NCBI GenBank assembly: GCA_028284625.1 | Contig: JANQRH010000026.1 | Span: 248,001 to 312,000 of the forward strand | DNA length: 64,000 nucleotides | From: Afifellaceae bacterium | Lineage (GTDB): Bacteria > Pseudomonadota > Alphaproteobacteria > Rhizobiales > Afifellaceae | Direction: 5' to 3' | In this document: positions 56,878 to 64,000 of the stretch, one piece after another | How positions within the stretch are numbered: position 1 is the stretch's first letter | Layout: every line of letters starts with the position of its first letter | Notes under the pieces: model-generated | Told to the model about the DNA's origin: nothing | Seen by the model: only the letters and a program-made list of their open reading frames with translations | Database searches by the model: none | Program-made: the position numbers and the translations under genes

Positions 56878-56930
56878 CTAGAGCATGATCCCGAAAAGTG
56901 GAATCCGGTTTTCGGATAAGATCATGCTCC
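56878..56930. repeat. Palindromic intergenic repeat, copy B
   Basis: It differs by a few bases from 34438-34492, with the same inverted arms (GAGCATGATC and GATCATGCTC, inner CCGAAAA and TTTTCGG). It sits between the gltX start codon and the RHH/PIN pair. Confidence 0.85.
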
Positions 56931-57030
56931 AAACAAAGAGATAGATCGTTGGCGCGATTCAACGAAGCGCGGCAACGATCTAGCCCGGATGACACGAAAG
57001 CGGAATGCGTCGTGACCTCCTCTTGGGCTT

Positions 57031-57063
57031 CCGTATTGCATTAGCGTCGATGCCGTATTACAT
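57031..57063 (+). promoter_or_regulatory. Direct-repeat operator candidate of the RHH/PIN pair
   Basis: CCGTATTGCAT (57031-57041) and CCGTATTACAT (57053-57063) are a direct repeat with one mismatch, starting 22 bp apart, about two helical turns. They end seven bases before the antitoxin start, where a ribbon-helix-helix autorepressor would be expected to bind. Confidence 0.5.
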
Positions 57064-57070
57064 AGCCGCC

Positions 57071-57325
57071 ATGAAGACTTTGACCGTTCGGTTGCCCGAT
57101 GCGCTGGCAAACGCAATTGAAGCGGAATCACGTAGACGTGGCGTTTCGAAATCGGACATCGTCCGTGAGCGGCTTCTGCGCGAGCCGAATGCGGAAGCGG
57201 GTACGACATCGTTTGACGAGATCGCCGATCTTGTTGGCGCTGTCGACGGTTCGCCACGCGATCTGAGCGGCCGCAAGAAAGCGTATCTTCGTCACTGGGG
57301 CTATGGCCGCGACAATCGTCGCTGA
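57071..57325 (+). CDS. Ribbon-helix-helix antitoxin (CopG-type)
   Basis: The 84-residue protein starts at the ATG at 57071. Residues 3-37 (LTVRLPDALANAIEAESRRR then GVSKSDIVRERLLR) form a ribbon-helix-helix. The C-terminal part (about 45-84) would contact the toxin. The gene overlaps the PIN-domain gene by 23 bp. The pair fits a VapB-like antitoxin of type II TA systems. Confidence 0.85.
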   Translation: MKTLTVRLPDALANAIEAESRRRGVSKSDIVRERLLREPNAEAGTTSFDEIADLVGAVDGSPRDLSGRKKAYLRHWGYGRDNRR

Positions 57326-57716
57326 CGCCAGCTTCTTGGTCGCGCTTCTCGCCGGCCGAGACCATCACCACGGCTGGGCGGCAGCCCAGGCTCGCGAACG
57401 TCCGCCACCTTGGCACACCTGCGAAGCCGCGCTGTCGGAAGCGTTCTTTCTGCTGGGTCCAGGCGGCGCGCCGGTCCTTTCAGATCTGCTTCGCCGTCAA
57501 GCGTTGCGATCCTCGTTCAGTCTTACGGAGAACCTGGACGCCGTCCTTGCACTCATCGGGAAGTATTCGCGTCTGCCGATGAGTTTGGCGGATGCGTGTC
57601 TCGTGCGAATGACGGAGACAATGCCCGAGCCTATCATCCTGACGACCGATGCCGACTTTCGTATCTACCGGCGCCACAGCCGTATGATCGTGCCTTGCGT
57701 CCTCCCGACCGATTGA
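57303..57716 (+). CDS. PIN-domain toxin (VapC-type)
   Basis: The 137-residue PIN protein has acidic active-site residues: Asp8 (VADASFL), Glu46 (EAALSEAFF), Asp97 (LADACL) and Asp116 (TTDADF). VapC-type toxins cleave specific RNAs; whether this one is active is not shown. It is coupled to the antitoxin by overlap. Confidence 0.87.
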   Translation: MAATIVADASFLVALLAGRDHHHGWAAAQARERPPPWHTCEAALSEAFFLLGPGGAPVLSDLLRRQALRSSFSLTENLDAVLALIGKYSRLPMSLADACLVRMTETMPEPIILTTDADFRIYRRHSRMIVPCVLPTD

Positions 57717-57752
57717 CGTGTCGCCTGGTCGGGCGACTAGGCGGGGCCCTCG

Positions 57753-58139
57753 CTAAAGCACCGCCTGCACCAAGAACATGACCACGCCCATGGCGATGAT
57801 GAAGCCGCTCTCGGTGTAGACCGCATACATGCTCTTCTTGGCGAACATGCCGCCGGAGAAGATCAGCGCCGCAAGCGCAAGCACAACCAGAATGATCGTC
57901 AGCAAAGCCTCGTTAGCGGCGGTGACACCGAACACCCAGGCGAGCAGGAAGATGCCGATGAGCTGCGTCACCATCGCGCCGACCGGCATGTCGCTGGCGG
58001 CCCCGAGCTCTACGCCGACGCCCTCCGCCCATTTCTTGCCGAAGAGCATGGGCGAGTACCAGAGCCAGCCGAGCAGGAACGACAGGATCGTGCCGACAAT
58101 GACCGCAAGCCAGCTGACGTTGGCGGTGATTTCCTGCAT
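57753..58139 (-). CDS. DUF1761-family membrane protein
   Basis: The 128-residue protein has four hydrophobic segments (about 6-25, 50-70, 80-100 and 105-125). SWLAVIVGTILSFLLGWLWYSPMLFGKKW near the N-terminus is a typical DUF1761 pattern. No function is known. GGGGGA precedes the ATG at 58139, and an AT-rich dyad lies about 25 bp upstream. Confidence 0.85.
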   Translation of the reverse strand: MQEITANVSWLAVIVGTILSFLLGWLWYSPMLFGKKWAEGVGVELGAASDMPVGAMVTQLIGIFLLAWVFGVTAANEALLTIILVVLALAALIFSGGMFAKKSMYAVYTESGFIIAMGVVMFLVQAVL

Positions 58140-58161
58140 GTCGTCCCCCTATTTGATCAGA

Positions 58162-58195
58162 CAATTAATTAATGATCGCGTGAATTAATAAATTG
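58162..58195. promoter_or_regulatory. AT-rich dyad upstream of the DUF1761 gene
   Basis: CAATTAATTAAT (58162-58173) and ATTAATAAATTG (58184-58195) are inverse with one mismatch, separated by ten bases. In this GC-rich DNA such an AT-rich dyad next to a start codon (58139) suggests an operator for a dimeric repressor. The regulator is not visible nearby. Confidence 0.5.
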
Positions 58196-58351
58196 CCCGG
58201 GCCTGCTGTCAAGGCGGGACGAGGCGGGCATCGTCGCGGAACCCGCAATCAGGAATTGCATCAAGCCGGGCGTAGGCTCATGATTGTCGACGCGCTCGGC
58301 CGCATTACATTTGGGCGAGCGCGGGGAGCGGGCGCGTTGGGAGTGCGTATC

Positions 58352-60568
58352 ATGCCCGATCTGATCGAGAGCTATTCCATCTCGCGCCGCGATGTGTTGG
58401 TCGCCGCCGCCTTGGGCGGCGGTGCTGTGGCGTTCGGCTATTGCGGCAGCGCGCTCGCACTTGCCGATGCCGTTGCGCCGACGGGCGACACGGAGCTCTA
58501 CAATTGGGTCGTCATCGCCGCCGACAACAGCGTGACGCTGCGCATTGCGCAAATGGAGATGGGGCAGGGCGCCATCACCGCCATGGCGCAGCTTCTCGCG
58601 GAGGAGCTTGAAGCCGATTGGGCAGGCATCCGCACGGAGTTCATCTCCATCGCGACCCACAGACGACGCAACAAGGTCTATGGCCGGACGCGCACGGCGG
58701 CGAGCCTCGGCGTCAAGCTCTCAGAGCAGCTTCTGCGCACTGCGGGTGCGCAAATCCGCATGATGTTGGTTACAGCCGCAGCGGCGCGGTTCGGTGTGCC
58801 GGCGGTCGAGCTGGTCGCCAGGGACAGCGCCATTCATCATCCCACCACCGGCCGAAAACTGCTCTACGCCGAGCTTGCGGGAGATGCCGCGCGCGTCCCA
58901 CCGCCTGACCCGGCGACGCTCCGCCTCAAGGCACCGCAGGACTGGAAGCTTGTCGGCAAGCCGCTAGCCCGCCTCGACGTGCCCGCCAAGACAGACGGAA
59001 GCGCGATCTATGGGATCGACGTGTCCCTTCCGGGCATGAAGCACGCGGCGATCGCCATGAGCCCGGTGGTTGGCGGCAAGCTGGCGTCGCATGACGCTGA
59101 AGCCGTGCTGGCTCAGCCAGGCGTGCACGCCGTCGTACCGGTCGGGGAGGACGCGATTGCGGTCATCGCCGACGATTGGTGGCAGGCGAGAACCGCCCTC
59201 GACGCAATGCCGATTGAGTGGCGCGGCGGGGCATACGCATCGCTCAGCAGCGAGACGATCCTGGCGGATCTACGGATGGGTCTCCAAGCCGAACCGGATA
59301 TCGTGCTGCGCGACGATGGTGATGTCGGCGAGGCAATGCCGAAGGCGGCCAATCACTTGGAGGCGGAATACTTCGTTCCCTATCTCGACCACGCGCCGCT
59401 TGAGCCGATGAACGCCACGGCGCTCGTCACCGACGATCGCTTCGAGGTGTGGGTGCCGACACAGGTCCCGGAAACCGCGCTCAGCGTTGCCGCCGAGACG
59501 CTTGGTATGGATCCAAACAGCGGCGAGGTTCATCCCACCTTGATGGGCGGCGGCTTCGGGCGTCGCCAGAGTTCCGATTTCGTCCGCCAGGCCGCGCAAA
59601 TTGCCAAGGCCATACCCGGCACGGCCGTCAAGCTTCTGTGGTCGCGGGAAGACACTACCCGGCACGGTCCGCTGCGCCCCGTCGCGTTATCGCGGTTTCG
59701 CGCAGCGCTTGATAGGAAAGGTACGGTCGCCGCCTGGTCGCACCGCATCGCAGCGCACTCAACCAGCCCCGTTGATTCCACCTATGGCGCGGATTCGCTG
59801 CTCTATGCGGTGCCGAACATGCGGGTGGAACTGGCCGTGCGCGAGCCGGTCATCCAAGCCGCACCCATGCGCGGCGTCGCCTTCGCCATGAACTGTTTTG
59901 TGACGCAGAGCTTCGTTGACGAGCTGGCGGTGACAGCCGGGGCGGACGCTTATGCCTTCCAGCGTGCGCTGCTTGATCCGGCCAAGGCGGCGGACTACGT
60001 GCCGCCGAGCGTCTTCCCCGATTTCGACGGCTTGACGCCCGACGTGCGCGCCGCGCGGCTCCGCGCTGTGCTAGACGAGGCCGCCGACAAAGCCGGCTGG
60101 AGCGAACCTCTCGCAGCCGGGCGCGGGCGGGGGATCGCCGTCAACGAGGAAGGCACGTCCTACTTTGCTGCCGTCGTTGAGGTGACGCTCGACGGCGCCG
60201 GCTGGTTTAAAATCGACCGCGTAATCGTCGCCGCCGATCCAGGCTTCCTGGTCAATCCTGACATGGCCACCGCACAGGTGGAGGGCTCCGTCGCCTTTGG
60301 CCTGACCTCGGCGATCTATGGCGAGATCACCGTCCGCGACGGCGCCGTGGTTCAGAGCAATTTCGACGATTACCGGATGCTGCGACTGGACGAGATGCCC
60401 GACGTGGAGGTCCACTGGGTGTTGAACCGCGAGGTGTGGGGTGGCGTCGGCGAGCCGGCAACGGCTGCGGTCATTCCCGCGCTGACCAACGCCATCGCCA
60501 ATGCCGGCGGTCCGCGCATCCGTTCGCTGCCGATCATGAACCACCGGATCGAAAGGCGCGTGCTGTGA
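58352..60568 (+). CDS. Molybdopterin-binding subunit of a xanthine-oxidase-family hydroxylase (IorB-like)
   Basis: The 738-residue protein starts at the ATG at 58352 with GGGAG upstream; ATGs further upstream lack such a site. A Tat-like signal [18 protein letters not shown] (about 11-28) indicates export. The molybdenum-cofactor domains contain GGGFGRR, ASMRGVA-like PMRGVA and the C-terminal GVGEP (catalytic Glu). Isoquinoline 1-oxidoreductase-type subunits share this layout; the actual substrate is unknown. It is followed directly by the [2Fe-2S] subunit. Confidence 0.9.
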   Translation: MPDLIESYSISRRDVLVAAALGGGAVAFGYCGSALALADAVAPTGDTELYNWVVIAADNSVTLRIAQMEMGQGAITAMAQLLAEELEADWAGIRTEFISIATHRRRNKVYGRTRTAASLGVKLSEQLLRTAGAQIRMMLVTAAAARFGVPAVELVARDSAIHHPTTGRKLLYAELAGDAARVPPPDPATLRLKAPQDWKLVGKPLARLDVPAKTDGSAIYGIDVSLPGMKHAAIAMSPVVGGKLASHDAEAVLAQPGVHAVVPVGEDAIAVIADDWWQARTALDAMPIEWRGGAYASLSSETILADLRMGLQAEPDIVLRDDGDVGEAMPKAANHLEAEYFVPYLDHAPLEPMNATALVTDDRFEVWVPTQVPETALSVAAETLGMDPNSGEVHPTLMGGGFGRRQSSDFVRQAAQIAKAIPGTAVKLLWSREDTTRHGPLRPVALSRFRAALDRKGTVAAWSHRIAAHSTSPVDSTYGADSLLYAVPNMRVELAVREPVIQAAPMRGVAFAMNCFVTQSFVDELAVTAGADAYAFQRALLDPAKAADYVPPSVFPDFDGLTPDVRAARLRAVLDEAADKAGWSEPLAAGRGRGIAVNEEGTSYFAAVVEVTLDGAGWFKIDRVIVAADPGFLVNPDMATAQVEGSVAFGLTSAIYGEITVRDGAVVQSNFDDYRMLRLDEMPDVEVHWVLNREVWGGVGEPATAAVIPALTNAIANAGGPRIRSLPIMNHRIERRVL

Positions 60569-61041
60569 CGGCGACAACCCAAGACCGCACCGTCGTGCTG
60601 ACGGTCAACGGCGAAAAGGTATCGCTGACTGCGCCGGGCGACATGCCGTTGCTGTGGGTCCTGCGCGACCGGCTCGGCCTTACGGGCACCAAATATGGCT
60701 GCGGCATCGGCGCATGCGGGGCTTGCACCGTGCATGTCGACGGCGCACCGACGCTGGCCTGCCAGACGTCGGTCAAGGCAATCGCCGGCGCACACGTGAC
60801 CACGATCGAAGGCCTCTCACCAGACCGCGGCCACCCGCTGCAGCGCGCCTGGGTGGCGGAGCAGGTGCCGCAATGCGGCTATTGTCAGTCCGGCCAGATC
60901 ATGCGCGCCGCAGCGCTTCTGGCCCGCAACCCTGAGCCGTCGCGCGGCGAGATCGCCAAGGAGATGCGCGCCAATATCTGCCGCTGCGGCACCTATCTCA
61001 GGATCGTGCGGGCGATTGAGCGCGCCGCGCGCGACGCCTAG
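60565..61041 (+). CDS. [2Fe-2S] subunit of the xanthine-oxidase-family hydroxylase (IorA-like)
   Basis: The protein has 158 residues from the GTG at 60565, which overlaps the molybdopterin subunit stop (GTGA). The plant-type [2Fe-2S] site is [18 protein letters not shown] and the second cluster uses CGYCQSGQ and NICRCGTY. It transfers electrons from the Mo site. The Mo-subunit gene precedes it, the reverse of the usual order. No FAD subunit or XdhC-type maturase is present in the window. Confidence 0.92.
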   Translation: MTATTQDRTVVLTVNGEKVSLTAPGDMPLLWVLRDRLGLTGTKYGCGIGACGACTVHVDGAPTLACQTSVKAIAGAHVTTIEGLSPDRGHPLQRAWVAEQVPQCGYCQSGQIMRAAALLARNPEPSRGEIAKEMRANICRCGTYLRIVRAIERAARDA

Positions 61042-61125
61042 CCGCTCCGCCGATACCATTTTCGTTGAAGGTTGGACCGCCGCCGGTGGGTCGTGTAAGG
61101 CCGAACCCCGCAGGGGATTCTGACT

Positions 61126-62823
<1,698 letters not shown>

Positions 62824-62931
62824 GGGCGCCACGCATTCCGCTCCCGCTCCAAGCGAAAGACGACCTTTGACTGACAGTCCTCACAACCTGCTGTAGCATG
62901 CGCTGAACGGCACGGCGGCTCTGGGGGGCAC

Positions 62932-64000
62932 GTGGAGCAAGGCGGCGCGACACAGGCGCGGGAGGACGCGCGCGCACCGTTTGGCCTTAGCCCGGACGGT
63001 TGGCGGCGGCGGCTTGGCTGGCGCGCGGGCGACGGGCTGAGCACGCTCGCCGACAATTTCGAGCGCGAGCTTGCAGAGCGCGCCGGTTTCCAATGGCTGG
63101 CCGTGGCGTTCGGCGCTGGCGCGGCAATCTATTGTGTCTTGCCGCGTGAGCCGCACCTCTGGGCGCTTGCGGCGGCAACGTTTGTCTTCGCAGCGGCCGC
63201 GATCCTCTCCTATCAGCGCGGCACGACACTTCGCCTTGCGGTCGTGATCGCTCTTTTGCTTGCCGGTGCCACGGCGGCCAAGCTGCAGGTGGAGCGCCTC
63301 AACACACCGCATGTCGAAAGGCCCTTTGCGGTGGGGATCGTCGCGCGTGTAGTGGGCGTCGAGGATCGCGCTGATCTCCGCCCGCGCATTACGCTGGACC
63401 AGCTGACCACCGATGCGGATTGGGCCACGGAGCTTCTGCCGGCGCGGGCCCGTGTGACCATGGCGGAGCGCTACGAAGTGCCGCCGCTTGGCGCAACGAT
63501 CGCCGCGCGTGGTCGGATGATGCCGGTACCGGGCCCGGTAGTGCCGGGCGGATACGATCCGCGCCGCGCGGCATTCTTCGACGGCATCAGCGGCAGTGGC
63601 TTCCTGTTCGGGGATTGGCATCTCGTCGCGCCGCCGCATTTCTCCGCCGATCTGGCGATCGACAAGATACGCGCGGCCATCGTGGAGCGCATTCGCGCCA
63701 TCGAGCCCGGCCAGGCCGGCGCTGTGGCGGCGGCACTGCTGGTTGGCGAGCGCAGCTATATCGCAGCGCAGACCAAGGACGACCTGCGCCGCGCTGGCCT
63801 TGCTCATGTACTGGCGATATCCGGCATGCACATGATGCTCGTTGCCGGCACGGTCTTCTTCGCCACGCGCGCGCTGCTGGCCCTGTCTCCAAGTCTGGCG
63901 CTGACCCGTCCCATCCGAAAATGGGCCGCTGTGGCAGCGCTGATTGCCGCAACGGGCTACCTGGCGCTCTCCGGCGGCAATGTCGCAACGATCCGAGCTT
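62932..64000 (+). CDS. comEC: ComEC/Rec2-type DNA uptake channel, N-terminal part
   Basis: The gene starts at a GTG at 62932 and runs off the right edge with 356 codons visible. The N-terminal cytoplasmic and OB-like part (about 1-210, including VPPLGATIAARGRMMPVPG) precedes the competence domain start: GAVAAALLVGERSYIAAQTKDDLRRAGL and HVLAISGMHMMLVAG. ComEC forms the channel for single-stranded DNA in natural transformation; many such genes in non-competent species have unclear roles. Confidence 0.9.
   Translation, partial: MEQGGATQAREDARAPFGLSPDGWRRRLGWRAGDGLSTLADNFERELAERAGFQWLAVAFGAGAAIYCVLPREPHLWALAAATFVFAAAAILSYQRGTTLRLAVVIALLLAGATAAKLQVERLNTPHVERPFAVGIVARVVGVEDRADLRPRITLDQLTTDADWATELLPARARVTMAERYEVPPLGATIAARGRMMPVPGPVVPGGYDPRRAAFFDGISGSGFLFGDWHLVAPPHFSADLAIDKIRAAIVERIRAIEPGQAGAVAAALLVGERSYIAAQTKDDLRRAGLAHVLAISGMHMMLVAGTVFFATRALLALSPSLALTRPIRKWAAVAALIAATGYLALSGGNVATIRA

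Noticed and set aside
62824-62931. LexA-type box upstream of comEC
   Set aside because: The spacer has no GTTC-N7-GTTC-like pattern; a weak TTGACT box is not enough to call a promoter.

Overview
The window is chromosomal DNA from an alphaproteobacterium, most likely a Hyphomicrobiales (Rhizobiales) relative. The evidence is high GC with short intergenic gaps, an F1-only ATP synthase operon (atpHAGDC) downstream of priA, aerobic cobaltochelatase genes cobS and cobT, CarD and a SUV3-type helicase, the secA-parvulin-argJ-mutT-methyltransferase-comF-grxC-nitrilase-DUF1178 run, and short palindromic intergenic elements of the kind common in rhizobia. I cannot name the genus. I found no tRNA, rRNA, CRISPR array, complete insertion sequence or prophage.

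Layout. 1-5.2 kb: the end of sucB, two small unknown genes, a LysE-family exporter, lpd, a fatty acid desaturase, a small membrane-protein gene in a segment bounded by a 29-bp direct repeat, and an EamA transporter. 5.2-10.7 kb: repeat-rich spacer, a small secreted protein, xerC, an MFS transporter and priA. 10.7-16.5 kb: a MazEF-like toxin-antitoxin pair with a palindromic operator, then atpHAGDC. 16.6-23.7 kb: a secreted phosphoesterase, a Bcr/CflA-type drug transporter preceded by a putative leader peptide and terminator, a membrane adenylate cyclase, carD, fdxA and an S4-domain protein. 23.7-34.5 kb: SUV3-like helicase, DUF3108 protein, rpmB, YhhQ-type transporter, phytase-like secreted protein, cobT, cobS, a zinc-finger/J-domain protein and bolA. 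34.5-40.1 kb: aroB, aroK, a 47-residue membrane microprotein, xerD, accA and a lipoprotein L,D-transpeptidase. 40.4-49.6 kb: secA to DUF1178. 49.6-56.9 kb: periplasmic msrA, a second L,D-transpeptidase, a lytic transglycosylase, a second LysE exporter, an M3 peptidase and gltX. 57-64 kb: an RHH/PIN toxin-antitoxin pair, DUF1761 with an AT-rich dyad, a two-subunit molybdenum hydroxylase, glnS and the start of comEC.

How the genes work together. Most genes are housekeeping: central carbon metabolism (sucB, lpd), ATP synthesis, replication restart and chromosome-dimer resolution (priA, xerC, xerD), protein export and folding (secA, parvulin), wall remodelling (two L,D-transpeptidases, lytic transglycosylase), shikimate, arginine, fatty-acid and cobalamin synthesis, and two tRNA synthetases. 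Against this core the accessory signals stand out: two toxin-antitoxin pairs with operator-like repeats, the small direct-repeat-bounded insert, the attenuator-like leader of the Bcr/CflA gene, an orphan Flp pilin, and several palindromic repeat elements, one overlapping the bolA stop codon and one abutting the gltX start. No single feature is an obviously new multi-gene system. The best candidates for undescribed biology are the leader/terminator upstream of the drug transporter and the repeat-bounded microgene.
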